DNA from: a virus
DNA: 64,000 nucleotides
Direction: 5' to 3' (one strand)
IMG/VR virus record: IMGVR_UViG_3300020395_000004
Span: 1-64,000 of that record
The notes under the pieces are model-generated. The model saw only the letters and a program-made list of their open reading frames with translations, did no database searches and was not told the origin of the DNA. Of this stretch, positions 61,501 to 64,000 are shown piece by piece; positions within the stretch are counted from its first letter, which is position 1; the number at the start of each line of letters is the position of its first letter. The position numbers and the translations under genes were made by a program.

Positions 61501-64000
61501 TGATGCTGTTAACCGTGTTACAAGGAATGAAGTAGGTTGGGATTATAACACCGACCCTGCATTGGTTACTCTAACTCCTGAAGTTGAAGTTGGATATGAC
61601 CGTGCTGAATATAGAATAAGAATTAATCAACCAAACAACTTCCGTCGTGGTGATGTGTTAAGTTACATTCCTACTGGTGGTCAAGCTCTTAGTGGATTGA
61701 CAAATCAGGAATATTTCTACTGTCTAACTGCTACTGCTCAGTGGTTTGAAATAGGTGCTTCCTATATCCACGATGGTAGATTTAGATTACTACAAGTAGA
61801 TACATCTAACTCAAACACACAGGTATTCCAAGTAATGCAGAGAAGTGGTATTTCAAGGACTGCTCCTACATACCCAGTTGATATGTCCGATACTCCAATA
61901 CAAGGTGGATTCAATGCTGCTGACGTTGTATATGGGTCAACATCTGGATCTAGTGCTGAGGTATCAAATGTCCTTACTAATGAAGGTAAGATTTATAAGA
62001 TGTATACACACTATGATTTAACTGGTGTATCACAATCGGCTGGCACATACGAAAACTTCATTAATGGTGAGACTGTCCAAGTCCAAGGTGCAACTTCTAA
62101 TACTGGTTTTGTATTACAGACTGCTGCAACAGATGATGACACAGGTGAATCTATCCTTAAACTTAACTCCATCGCAGGTGCTATTAACTTGAATGATGTT
62201 GTTGAGGGTGTAGATAGTGGCACAACTGCAACAGTTGGTACTCCATCTGAAAGATTCTTACTTAACGTTACATCTGGTGCATTCTCAGCAGGTGACTGGT
62301 TCTTCGAGGAAGGTGCTAACACTGAAGCATACATGGATGCTTATGTTAATAAGTCTGGTTCTCTAACTGGTAATGAAGGTGGTAGAATTACAATCGATGT
62401 TGAGACCATTGATAGTCAGTGGACTCCTGGTGATATTATCTACGGTAGTGTTACTAACTATATTCTTTCAGTTAAGGGTATTAGTGGTACACAAATTCAG
62501 TTGAATCAGTGGTTACACGGTAGAGTAACCTATGAATTAGACCTAGGCGTACCTATCGTTGATACTGGTATCTCTGATACATTCAACGTTGGTGACGAGG
62601 TTACACTCCTACAAGGTACCGTCCAGAAGAATCCAGGTTGGATTGCTACTGTAACCAAGTATATTAATGGTCTAGAATTAGATCCAGGCGAGCCTAACTA
62701 TGGTATTCATAAAGTTTGGATTGGTAACTTAGTACCTGTTGGAGCAGGTGCTGATATCTCTGAGGTAACTCAAGGAATTAATACTATTGGTAAGATTCAA
62801 TTAGGGTCTAATTTCCCAACAATATACGCACAGTGCACAAACGTAACTACAACAAATTACTCATCTTATGCAAGAGTAGTTGCTATAGAGCAAGCAGGTA
62901 TTACTGCTGAAATTTGGGTAGAGAATGCAGTTGGTGATTTTGTTGATAATATGTCACTTGTATCTGACTTTGGATGGGGTGGTGCTGTTACTTCTGCTAG
63001 GACACTAGAGGGTAGAGTTGACAGATACTTCAGAGGATTTGATGGAAATCAAACAATATTTGACTTAACCATTTCTAATGGTGAAGCATACTTCCCAGAT
63101 CCAGCTGGACATCTATTAGTATTCGTTAATGGTATTCTACAACCTCCAGGTGGTGCTAACTCTTATGTTGCATACTCAGATAAGATTCAGTTTGCTGAGC
63201 CTCCTGAGATTGGATCACAATTCGTTGGATACTATGTTGGTAAATTACGTCAGTTAGATGATATCAGTTATGAGTTTGACTCATTGAGATCTTCCTTCAA
63301 CCTTAAGCGTCAAGGTTTATTCTACTCCTTAACACTGACTGAAGGTGTATCTTCTAACGTTATACGTCCTGAGAATAACATTATCGTATCACTTAACGGT
63401 ATTATTCAGGAACCAGGTCTAGCATACGAGATTGTTGGTTCACGATTAATCTTCGCTGAAGTCCCACGTGCGGGATCAACCTTCGTTGGTTTCTCATATA
63501 TTGGTAGTGATGCTGACGTTATCGCAGCAACAGTCGTACCTCCTGTTGAGGCAGGTGACCAACTCTTTATCGAGGGTGAGGAATTTAATCGTGAAGTTGC
63601 TCTAATTGAATCTTCCAACTCCTTGATTACTTTTGAGTATACAGGATCAGTTAAGGGTAGAAATGCTGCTGCTATCGCTCAGATAACCTCTGGTAAGATA
63701 ACAGGTGCTAACCTAACCAACTCTGGTGATGGTTATACTTCACGTCCTAACGTTGACGTTATATCTTCCTCTGGATTTGATTCTCGCATCAAGGCATTGA
63801 TGGGTATTACACGCATAGATGTTAAGACATCTGGTGTTGGATACTCTATACCAAATGTTGCTATTGATAACGTAGTTCCAGATGATTTCACACCTCCAGA
63901 AGGTGCACCAATTAACGGTGGATTTGATGTATTCGCAGGTGAAGGCACAGATGCAGGTGGTGGAGGTACCACAATCGAATCTGGTACAATAGCAATTCTT
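34580..64000 (+). CDS. Giant multidomain virion structural / adhesin protein, 3' end outside window
   Basis: One frame from ATG 34580 stays open to the last base, giving at least 9807 residues. The N-terminus (VENQLPEFIRQEDRQLVNFLFEYYK) and residues about 670-800 (IKEVFDKFRRQYLPTLDID; ISKGTKLSTQYLFKILFG) match large proteins that follow gp25/gp6 in cyanophages, in the slot of a T4 gp7-type wedge component. In order it then has GxGY repeat blocks (about 325-630 and 1135-1355), a YHYH-like domain (about 1430-1560), a propeller-like region (1840-2230), three lectin-like segments (about 2270-2440, 4457-4615, 5308-5471), helical C-x2-D repeats (about 4070-5260), about 30 FTC/HxYPR repeats (5475-8640) and a C-terminal fibre-like part. 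No signal peptide or membrane helix is seen. Attachment is the likely role. Confidence 0.85.
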   Translation, partial: MTPITKNINVSDRVENQLPEFIRQEDRQLVNFLFEYYKSQEKTGRPYDILNNLMRYLDLDKYSSEELSSSTSLLKDIGVDDTKIEIESINGFQTRDGSIMVDNEIIYYEGVTRGPDVIITPGISLPQFNKKKQQLENPFTSFDGVERVFPLSFLGTPIAPPSAEHLIVVTYNDMLIPGSEYTVNGTNISFTNPPRARTGADDSEFTQVVYLVGYADQTIVTADQIPYQEWQNTQVYPLRVNGQSYTPTSDIGLIINKNGRLQTPQDDYTLFEDKVIFKNPVGAADLIHIRSVEYVAPAYGSGASAIAQVDTIGQIEAIIPKDGGKKYRLDFAPKVAITHKDGISATAKSLVGGIKDINLIDGGQGYSSYNPPIPVVVAPADPNGSIAQLSLTVNDVTGTVDSVTITNSGSGYDFIPAISFKNPSGATIGAPTIDIEGRVNIGSIPVITMGSGYSNPPTVYIDAAPDGGINAQAVSKINQDGQVYEITIVNRGKGYITPPRVKIVEPIGAQVLDVTVASGSVTNIEMLTGGSGYTDAPSVYIVDKRVDGYGEPIGGTGATAVATIFNGEITDINITNFGTGYSESEPPQIYIAEPKSARASVDVGFDEVTGFDILEKGSGYSSSAFLQCSRGVSGPVKYDNLHNEIYATEANLRQSDHHAGAAVVNLDTLFIKEVFDKFRRQYLPTLDIDFASINPVQVIKNITDFYISKGTKLSTQYLFKILFGEDVDLYYPKDEIISPSHATWVVDTVLRAELMEGDPNNLIDSQVNQYADDVDPNVTAASALIENVITIIEGTDTIYELAISEETLVGSFIIPYKTRLVEPLTTTGQIITVDSTIGWPERNGTIRINDEEEVQYKEKSLNQFIECTRSKNGIVEDWDPGTIIQSDIYVWTNFGTAQQCKLRILGIAEAGTTVLNDTGSYYLQGDKLKVANLGSTAEELRLQSWLYNVKKLIQVTTITPGGVNNQTATVVCGNPHGLLVSDQVTIYGANPVVYNGTFTVTSRIDQFTFSYQIATPTEIIPTGNILLSVDLNRGKSDVVSINKVVSEFTTNIQNAFFNDNYVYVAASGLPNYKIGPFTGSALIPGNQRKLLRFPRTVQTVSERQAVAPGTPIGSWVNGVSIWSYKSPDYIQYGPLTSVSVTSVGEGYDAGAKPNVEITGGGGTGATAEVIVNGSLSSFDVIEQGSGYTESPLVSIVGGGGIGATAQAVITGGRVTRILVEQPGSGYTTQPLVSITGGGGTGATATASVRGPISSVSITNFGSGYTSLPDIKVNSGENALAQPIVLNGRIVSIAIINSGNSYTTAPNVIINGDGFGAIAKATIGTIGEDKGRVLSVSITNRGIGYTQGLTTVRLEAVGQLASFQPTVYQWNRNLQYELVDKFDGASGYVFTGFNNQFGGEYAHLSDPKELRYVVGDNVFLNPVTQNFQEVASNYDHSPIIGWAFDGNPIYGPYGYIDPTDQNSGIRRMRTSFKLKTNVVFDATTNPNPSRVDGPPISTYAAGTFVDDYYYDFQSGDLDQYNGRFCKTPDYPDGTYAYFVTIDASDAGIAEFPYIVGPQFNSLPDSWNMNQAATQENIPDGVVRYRDPYTDVDIDIDRQPNQTADVFTTEIEGYPIIFEIQDSNNDGLIDANEQQELLEMSEEATLQIYDYFPRVSAESRVDIEVETTTQFENAQIDGFVVENPGVSYQVNDTIFFDNEGTGGFGASALIESVKGQNIIGYQKEMIGDRPYGVITTDIEHELRQQDEIIVNSRPVIDNTNKTFRVKVVAGVENIAITQSGTGYNTDIPPTFELITASGQDAELSLVLENTGQVNAVNIINSGNGYDSDNPPQIRVSHPQQFKKTRYWLAEYQEATGIVSINDIVTTEERYTYICGSITETDGDMAAFLAKFDDLGQLVWERNLLPQNAGQKKAEFIKILVDAVPENDLIYVVGHTYDPNNSAYNPDIWLGKYESGFNNANAPDGILKWQKAIAGISGTTRRDWVTSLALDQEGRIYLAGYTDSNSIDPNDMWIIQCNLDGDLVEKRKIASATDSEMINQIQWISDDRFFMVGQNDENDDCIFGVFWFDGANLEIEYIRQIPTIGGYVRNPKFTIDEYDDVILVWDVYNGAAQKYDKVQINKFPLSTASTSWTWSKTVTISGDIDAIRHAGVNVDKFGNYTLVTDVIEDQNQRYAIYHYIKYDGNVIKESKVDDTTSIGFQAITHSVDNSGDVIMVINRQQSDQIAAYRFNDDTDLDYDFTKQNKAAMTFYSPSDASYDSSFYKYGTGALKLSAVNPVSLPNLNLESKEWSFRAWLSMNSTAHSTDHKPLLWDILPVAGDSIQVELDGDTNSANYEKVIIYVNSVQVATSLLATNWTAFAGASWVHVTFQKREESLGLYQYEVFINGALVCNFQSTSDISVGSAVLCGKSAGPTSNNTFIGWVDDYVIDDVAPYLSAYSVPSAEIEITTSNSDSALVKFDREHTKRGSYALSGLDNYTQLDFTDNEITTTWVDVGLSAISPWIVGAGGLQILDMSQVVSNLNPGTYTFTANKFEYGTKTSTIPSPLGKKLIIEPEVISKFYIRDALYQKIDNVMEFTFSQDIKLTKGSILQQFNSSGVTQAYGTIVKVPEGTLLNPGYGNKYQVGKIYGTFNNTDRYRTVANDINQIEGTYFNTEEEESPWQANTAYTAGDRVYADKKIYEVQATGTSGTISLSHTSGVASDGLLNWAFIDDAGKFTVDLTQHPYPRPQWVGMDMPEWLPDRLYVEGQRVWWKLNVYEVAVGGAGVAGTNAPVHDTGDASDGGVTWTHVSTEEAISVYSRLMGYDMGNNYTVQIMEVHPGSVYIPDDVVSLNAGNITLAEDEKSVEISGFASVKKIQVTARLEKDIIRTNAVRTEFVYCTSNTAHMFKAGDILFTEGFSTAQFNGSFFIDQVIGTREFTFAIRATASSDPAFINNALGGVNIYAKHPTLEFTRNHQYVFDLSDSSNFGYYLSFSQDNQYKLEYSFNNIERNGTPGIATTPAPTVQFSVLGEVTNISYYFDPSRTGADSPVGTNSFIDVIKTPFDGRFTISEVPTDTSFKFPLLKEPERTNAEVGEDYLGNDYSYYSTTSVRAVGPINTIQLVSPGGFYQKLPIISDIASFRQIEKCVVVDGGTEYAPGVYYDVPIAGDGEGAKCTVTVEVDEEIGSGTITGCAVTDPGKGYTTASIDIDAIPGILGATLAGSGGSVNVVIPSEGSGASVFLTGTNIGKIKRLKNNEFGFGYSHDYTLKPEITFPVNLQLFNTSILSQITITDPGSGYSSTPAVVIEGGGGSGAEAEAIIKNNRLSEIIIKNPGAGYSSEPTVTLKSEFNYVVNLDLNYLQFNFPHGITSGAEVTFRAENVGSTTGELPKPSTAGLTSLVANQVYYAIAGTAAGLEPDQLRFGLTKASALAGSYITFLTQGSGRQVLLTEVFGGKATAVVETSRFLEGEDVYQGSNVETATAMGTVSTNTGWQIGPKILKIVDYTGDWAVGESVTGTISKASGVIDNFSIARGVLNIGSLTKTPGRFIDDVGKPSEIVQKIQDSFFYQNFSYVVQSQIPITEWKSQVLENNHPAGFNMFGQLQLTGGKDVSGRKIGTEFTKKVNINNYSNVNQITSFGAAQPIYTDYNNTEVLFRKKRLTSSEEILTSIVKKLDNFEDQFDGIKKAFPITVEGEQVIVKQDQLMITLNGVIQAPGISYQVVGGDLVFSEPPRPPSKVNYRIIGVTPTPIYRIALYSPGGNANYGIFPTIGQQVQGEFSDAVGTVIDSGTNHIDVINIVGGPFQLNEEIVRGEIFSALVETVTQVNSDTIFEFGEAITNLEGDTAYVEETNVDTDGNVTDRLVVSKTSGTPRFETGIYDLRLNEYIYSASSKIAGQITYTAPYSDPINDEVVDELIINRGTTFFGLLFERLLSLTNPNIILDNISQSSITPTKLYDSSNRINADFLDFEEVRTTEVTYSQLANGAFADGDIIRNKKTFYGNPISVFHGNAANRFLDGGRNIANNKQEIIDFAEASIAIDYPDYYFPSDVITNAWSRFKDAYRMIQKNKALIVGMAFDDMKTQFPSSSIPSDAKCKRDIEYFVDAVSIDMYAGGNRYTRKFCQQYFNEAGSFTYINAQATETKWAYEKARDRMKVAIANGYSGTISAANSGDSWVAYQDLTITADPSPTNPYGTAGTNTSNTDSDNCTDVQSAIETLHEIVDETLTNGSLTELPVESGGTYSPHQEKCRRDLGYFIDAISNDLKTGGNYQTVLFTRSFFDASGTPLTNGIVGEEAEAVHAFTTAGTLMHRAINNLMYWKDLSGVGYNLNDPTTYSGGVAPANTYDANYASGNNQDINNCANVKSYIDTLKAIATTAMTAGNLTNVNNLASITDGTFQDGETIRTTKFAYKNRSRGLFALGDTIKGITSGAVFEAIGANAGLKWIFASNVTGTFQDEEWITNSTLTATNCTQSVIVKKAELVGDKSVYKPSNGLLTQTASEDFAFGTGDFTIQSWIRPAANVGTQYLFDFRRLSAAQGLNIRMDGQGLKVYNGTTLMVSGSGDFATTGTWYHIAIVRNSGVTQAYVNGAQIGSNYVDTNDYLYNAPHIGSDFNQSSHWTGHIDNLCIKKGVCDFITGFTPPTQVDFAEDNIVLGIDGEGPFIASTTEVWATYTGQRTSSTTAKRVDYDGLALIASDIDTGRKELRDCAEIIDLNGAWIAEEAVGRMKAAFVDFTIRGDDPGNNSYGGTNLCIRDTKDYILGALIKDLQEGGDFHTIYTARTYLTTSGKLDHITDEILQSLYTWNEVFKLCETVITTTSTDLSGEYSTRLRIPNNFSSPASSTVTDEIKLLGDNLLKVVAPNDQRFREGGFQLWKNRDYIAEEVAGYIQNKYQQEINEVTYDFLEMPGYGQPYCERDIKQFILPAVMADLVTGGTYQTEAVIDKYLDSQNKVIHVDEELNPMLDAFEYCKMLCMKAVNNLLLSSGEAAAELGVPTWVQEEYYAPQWTARAAYRDDTIVLDTEGYPQAGTRQNNDRYLDAADLIWKNRHVIAKECVSTMNDLSKYENLNIPGGHVNCEDDVLDMIEAMVHDLRFDCNEKTYDAAALYIETENNSLKHIEGEWEASITVVKILRDITSLIMRNAFGRDYEEGGSPDQKPVESYEQNPRIDLYKNCGDAIDGNIRYIAEQAVAAGLVQFPNLNIPGGPINCVHDVTDILRALVFNIKYGGNNWLQYSTEFYATYSGNLDHVTNAPTETNWIMNKARDFAIRAMKGQIITNEAGHVVDQRFYDAVPRPTTTMVTTSVLTGAPVTDNYNNLVTRSFKFGEDKISTTDTGTGIIPDEDAVFSVVTKLPSSPIDCCLFEAGGGTSGVWFGIRDGGTWLRLRAGNGTNSYTSGASYTADTGLAMLDLQISNLTQYFDDGDHELVWQIVIGGNQTTGAGSVTLWIDGQQIGQATTPGGGWTGLTGASGLFANTQWAGFGVSNGSLVAGEAATINTFTVNVGPAPTIAYDITAADYDSSTGDLILNVGNHNHTPGTFLRLISNSLTFTCDQDNHASNHTYPRSGDPAGNTAVEVLDVGRTEHTATAASYDPNSGIMNMTIEQHGMTASTSHTAKDAAYDPDSGVLTITLDDHGFKTGDQVKIHNGSLIFTCAQDNHATKHGYPRQKDPAGDQWLLIEEVTPNTFKVNVGATPKVEYNVSDAVYDQNDGELTLDIGQHRFVGASNHVATFAEYNADKGTLKLTVSGHGVIVGDQIQIMENSMTFTCSMDNHYTNHVYPRSTDPCVGQWLDVVESDIPGGTFTVNVGQSPIVGWDPSDATYNSETGHLTLEIGNHSLAVGTHVKLSQESLNFTCSMDDHATIHSYPRDTDPTHNEPIQILATTATSITVPVGTTPTVQYTPTNATFTPADGLLELTLDRKHTFRPATIHNISGGEYNGSTGMMRVTVADHGFSNGDFVKIADGGITFSCTMDGNASNHAYPRASDPYSNKWLAVRNASKDSFDVYVGRTPELPFTITDATFVPSTGHMRVWIGDHDLVAGDYVRMTEESIGFTCLLDNNISKKYYPRSSGSNYVGNGGADPFWNKRIQIAYAGMPLTATTGTSYNPTTGVMSISTDAPHGMSDGDEVKIATDSLVFTCLEDNNQTNHTYPRATDPFNDRWMRVSNTSTYTFDVQVLSYAPSTNSTTHTFVQANVNGITKKDGTITLDVGASSDTTAHTYTATPGLTPTAITHNPVTGIMDITVEGHKLMAGDFIKIADNSLTFTCAMDNHASDHVYPRPADPASGSWLKVLTATTDTFTVQVLKDIPQSNTTTHLFKSAVAECITKSVIKTGGVYDHTYVTSSVGALRHAGDSVRLAPDALTFRCDADGQASDHVYPRSATTQHTPSDVVYNPNTGNLKFTVNNHGFLPHSYVKIADNSLTFTCAKDDNATGHLYPRPTDPVSGKWVMINDVSANTFTVEVLDVIPSTNTTVHTFVSATSNCITHKKDHFYDTNIPIYEVGMTSSTPSNVSYNPTLGEMVVTVNNTLTGCNKITPDSATYYPATGILRIQMNGHPVKNGQMVWLQDGAFTFRCDEDGQASDHAYPRPSDPASNKFLKAFNVGTNTIDVNVGYFEGQGAISNQTTHVFQSGAMNGVWHANSYVMFEENAVTFQCTKDNNATNHSYPRPSDPSWNKWLPVFNTSSGQFSVKVGKSGINDIYDHTFVSFATDGLKTQTGTIKLDVGNGQITNPTTHVFQSANANSLIGGGEYTHDFKSTNSTYTVTDANYLPATGIMTLTIPNHGFQDGESIKISNDSLVFTCLQDAGGSEHSYPRYTDPVADKWIKIHNCTDDTFDVQVLENIPSTNQTLHTFKRASANGVTRAVLATGGNYTHKFIAPAQLTPTNAVYDPSTGVMTVTVTKHGLKNGTRIKVEDGFVTFTCGQDSNQTNHSYPRASDPFSDEWMKVSNVTTDTFDIQVLFNIPSTNTTPHTFVSGKPKSITVATLMKGNDSIKIADNGLTFTCSKDGNSTEHTYPRPNVDPSWNNSLRIVDDGVSRHTPTDASYTATTGVLTLTVPNHGWSNGQYIRLEDYALDLTCTMDDGSENHAYPRGTDPISNKWLEISNVTASTFDINVGTTPSVQYTPADASYDPYSGHMELNIGAHPLKVGQSVKLADGAVTFSCDMDMNASNHAYPRTTVDTFTPTAGAYDGTTGYLTLTLNGHGFDNGSLIKIADNALTATCEMDGNSSGKTYPRSTDPISGKWKPVENATENTFDIFVGKTEFKSFDPQQVDYNPATGNMVITVGPDHGITTAHSVYINRESMCFTCAQDGHGSDHFYPRPNGSGGASGDDPAYQEAVAVTAVDDSTITVNVNPSPSGASNHAHIFKPAVGLTPQNVTYSGVSGVMTVTYASHGMITGEQIMFEDNSLIFTCGKDDHATEHAYPRHGDPASNRWLTITRIDDNRFTVKVLDETPSTNTSAHTFKYAKAGAMKRGSIRAGGSFTHTFTTFASGGVSHKRDRAYDHSIEIKKVGHGEYTATGATYNAETGVLQLTINGHPFANGNMIKLKPNSLIMTCDMDNNATKHSYPRKTDFAYDRWLEISNKQTNTIDVNVGKTPRANYLVSAATFDPTSGDMELTIGKHGYHGGTTHTVTNGTYDAITGKMVITVPDHGFIIGDRVKFVDNSISFKCGMDGYDVVKSYPRPTDPAHNTWLEIDDITLHTFSINVGTSPKTTHNVTNANYNPTSGVMELTIGSHNLDVGDSIKLKPNSLTFTCDYNGDGQTTQKTYPRSSGAATANGKDYAYDAALVITAKTGTSITVNVNGGQGAITDVTTHTWAGGTSAGAVMSGGGYAHQFWSAAANGLQRANESVYIENESLVFKCNNDGYATEHKYPRANGQGGATADDPYYDTSVPIVSVGDETITVNVGKSSDTSTHLFVRSENAFDVSGASFVPGSGELTITMPSHPFTSGDKVMLKDQGFTFTCQEDNDQTTHSYPRASDPASNNTWLTVTVVDASNFKVNVGTSSNVTTHTWVSSLPGAVIRGVIRGGGVYAHTFDSFVDGGVQWKNSTISLDVGESPAKGYGVSGASFVPATGLLTMTIGNHQLKTGMYAKIANKSMVFRCDQDSQQTDHVYPRPNGFSGATGNDPAYNNRVEITSVSADSITVDVGTSSNTTTHYFQNANNVYTPTFASYDPTSGLMNISIPGDTKNVTGAAYNPTSGTLELTIGAHTLTTDDVIKLKPNSLTFTCDYGGDGNVTQKTYPRAQGASTSDGKDYAYDTALAITAVDQAGGTITVNVNGGQGAITDTTTHTFQSALAGAVIVGNGFIDGEYIKIADDAFKFTCDKDNNVTYHDYPRASDPSSGRWLKISNCNVDTFDVQVLQNVPSTNTTDHTFVSAVASSIQRSVVTIGGEYNHTFVSAVSGGVTAGGNYTHTFASAKPNSLHRQSGKITVNVNVAATADLYDHTFVSAIPGAVIAGGNYMHSFVSAATGGIEKANSYILIKDGALNFTCDLDDYETEHLYPRDTDHASNEWLAVSNVTVDTFDVQVLKGVPSSFLGKHTFVSCAEGGIWKQDGTIKINVGPSPAGNTYAHRFVSANSGALIQGGNYRHNFVSAASGCIKVTNSGATLTPTDAYYVPTTGKLTLTVAGHSLTTDDTIEIDTNGLTFTCSQDQNATNHTYPRVTDYADGKKLHVQMSNSWAWPTQDLKYFRSRQVSQNYTGTEGAPVETEITQLIQFVTDGLTNPNTVASRSYIMPTVWPVKYTPEVVVRDLTIQYDTAQGGQGNQGTWNQTCQNVASTIATVADIYIQTIAEAANNNVNYLTSNVTKTFPFNSNTIYQDGTCYNVTSAIDTLFDIMKHTLGAGSNNSKNIANMILFNQQAIAGRAFGETQVNWPTTNLTIDFANDVLAAVRYDLVTGGNSGAFELAQQWFDGEGNFIAFPTVVRTHILYCLTRVREYIKSVMYLVGEDAVWNNYDVYVPEGRLEWNQEAVEFMVDSSLNPLEFALERGEFPTEARVQWIASSDAVNRVTRNEVGWDYNTDPALVTLTPEVEVGYDRAEYRIRINQPNNFRRGDVLSYIPTGGQALSGLTNQEYFYCLTATAQWFEIGASYIHDGRFRLLQVDTSNSNTQVFQVMQRSGISRTAPTYPVDMSDTPIQGGFNAADVVYGSTSGSSAEVSNVLTNEGKIYKMYTHYDLTGVSQSAGTYENFINGETVQVQGATSNTGFVLQTAATDDDTGESILKLNSIAGAINLNDVVEGVDSGTTATVGTPSERFLLNVTSGAFSAGDWFFEEGANTEAYMDAYVNKSGSLTGNEGGRITIDVETIDSQWTPGDIIYGSVTNYILSVKGISGTQIQLNQWLHGRVTYELDLGVPIVDTGISDTFNVGDEVTLLQGTVQKNPGWIATVTKYINGLELDPGEPNYGIHKVWIGNLVPVGAGADISEVTQGINTIGKIQLGSNFPTIYAQCTNVTTTNYSSYARVVAIEQAGITAEIWVENAVGDFVDNMSLVSDFGWGGAVTSARTLEGRVDRYFRGFDGNQTIFDLTISNGEAYFPDPAGHLLVFVNGILQPPGGANSYVAYSDKIQFAEPPEIGSQFVGYYVGKLRQLDDISYEFDSLRSSFNLKRQGLFYSLTLTEGVSSNVIRPENNIIVSLNGIIQEPGLAYEIVGSRLIFAEVPRAGSTFVGFSYIGSDADVIAATVVPPVEAGDQLFIEGEEFNREVALIESSNSLITFEYTGSVKGRNAAAIAQITSGKITGANLTNSGDGYTSRPNVDVISSSGFDSRIKALMGITRIDVKTSGVGYSIPNVAIDNVVPDDFTPPEGAPINGGFDVFAGEGTDAGGGGTTIESGTIAIL
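35545..36465 (+). repeat. GxGY repeat block 1 in giant protein
   Basis: About seven units of 30-50 residues with the pattern hxIxNxGSGYxxPPxVxI (for example SGSGYDFIPAISF, MGSGYSNPPTVYI, RGKGYITPPRVKI, GGSGYTDAPSVYI). The regular strand-turn pattern suggests a beta-solenoid or a chain of small beta domains. Confidence 0.75.
37981..38640 (+). repeat. GxGY repeat block 2 in giant protein
   Basis: Six units with the same pattern as block 1, several preceded by GGGGTGATA-type turns (GEGYDAG, GSGYTESPLVSI, GSGYTTQPLVSI, GSGYTSLPDIKV, GIGYTQG). Single units recur later near 44095, 44395, 44515, 63730 and 63840. Confidence 0.75.
38875..39250 (+). other. YHYH-like domain in giant protein
   Basis: IIGWAFDGNPIYGPYGY, then LDQYNGRFCKTPDYPDGTYAY and FPYIVG match the order of conserved blocks of the YHYH domain, a secreted-protein domain of unknown function. 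I recall it within large cyanophage structural proteins. Confidence 0.75.
41385..41900 (+). other. Lectin-like (LamG/concanavalin) segment 1
   Basis: GTGALKLSAVNPVSLPNL, then WSFRAWLSM, WVHVTFQKR, YEVFINGALV and FIGWVDDYVID follow the strand order of laminin-G/concanavalin-like jelly-roll domains, which often bind glycans. Confidence 0.7.
46784..50190 (+). repeat. Helical C-x2-D-(x)n-D-x2-x-GG repeats in giant protein
   Basis: Related helical segments begin at 46784 (CKRDIEYFVDAVSIDMYAGG), 47243 (CRRDLGYFIDAISNDLKTGG), 48749, 49235 (CERDIKQFILPAVMADLVTG), 49721 and 50117. A further relative is at about 61138. They share C-x2-D, a hydrophobic helix, an Asp and a Gly-Gly turn. They are the only strongly helical units in an otherwise beta-type protein. 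Confidence 0.65.
47950..48425 (+). other. Lectin-like (LamG) segment 2
   Basis: DFAFGTGDFTIQSWIRP, then TWYHIAIVRNSG, AYVNGAQIG and WTGHIDNLCIKKG are a clear LamG_3-type pattern. Clearer than segment 1. Confidence 0.8.
50500..50990 (+). other. Lectin-like segment 3
   Basis: SVVTKLPSSPIDCCLFEAGG, then TSGVWFGIRDGGTWLRLRAG, HELVWQIVIGG and VTLWIDGQQIG again give a jelly-roll pattern. It directly precedes the large repeat array. Confidence 0.65.
51005..60490 (+). repeat. About 30 tandem FTC/HxYPR repeats in giant protein
   Basis: Between 51173 and 60478 I count 30 copies of an in-frame YPR motif, nearly all preceded by F-x-C-x2-D (often FTC) and by H or K two residues before the Tyr. A unit runs roughly AxYxxxTGxM, HGxxxGDxVKI, SLTFTC, DxNATxHxYPR, SDP, WLxV, TFxVxVG, about 75-110 residues. 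Some units carry an extra THTFVSA segment. DNA copies are divergent, so the array is old. Confidence 0.9.

Noticed and set aside
345-63972. Many minus-strand open frames of 60-125 codons
   Set aside because: All lie opposite plus-strand genes with clear protein-like sequence; none has a ribosome binding site, plausible domain or gap to occupy.

Overview
The window reads as part of the genome of a large marine T4-like cyanophage (Synechococcus or Prochlorococcus myovirus type). The evidence is low GC, every gene on the plus strand, genes packed with 4 to 17 base overlaps, recognisable T4-type baseplate genes (gp25- and gp6-like, a PAAR-type spike tip), T4-late-type promoter octamers, viral flavin halogenases, and many small proteins of kinds I associate with cyanomyoviruses. 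I see no tRNA, rRNA, CRISPR, integrase or transposase. Family assignments come from motif recognition, not database searches.

Layout. (1) 1-6393, tail-fibre module: the end of a large structural protein, a fibre protein, three tandem paralogous glycine-rich adhesins and a small conserved protein, with late promoter octamers in most gaps. (2) 6417-15167, a tightly overlapping enzyme operon: two flavin halogenase-like proteins, a possible DUF6065-like protein, and six Fe(II)/2-oxoglutarate oxygenase-type proteins (one JmjC-like), with three small unknowns. (3) 15157-21436: a small membrane protein, then a DNA methyltransferase, a PD-(D/E)xK nuclease-like protein and a second methyltransferase, then small unknown genes and a seventh oxygenase, ending at a clear rho-independent terminator. 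Consensus sigma70-type promoters appear here. (4) 21540-26558: an SF2 helicase and about sixteen very small genes, an early-type region, with one more perfect sigma70-type promoter. (5) 26578-34573: a strong dyad, an NlpC/P60-like hydrolase, an AbrB-like regulator, a 1203-residue structural protein, a PAAR-like tip, a small basic protein, then gp25-like and gp6-like baseplate proteins behind a perfect TATAAATA late promoter. (6) 34580-64000: one reading frame that is still open at the window edge, at least 9807 codons long.

How it works together. Regions 1, 5 and 6 build the tail, baseplate and adhesins. Regions 3 and 4 look like early host-takeover genes set between blocks of late structural genes. 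Region 2 could encode enzymes that modify either a small molecule or the neighbouring adhesins; the sequence cannot decide which. The methyltransferase-nuclease-methyltransferase cassette could let the phage cut unmodified DNA while protecting its own.

Most notable: the giant protein with about 30 tandem FTC/HxYPR repeats, three lectin-like segments and a YHYH-like domain; the candidate phage-borne restriction-modification cassette; the halogenase/oxygenase operon; and the three paralogous adhesins whose differences concentrate in one aromatic-rich window.
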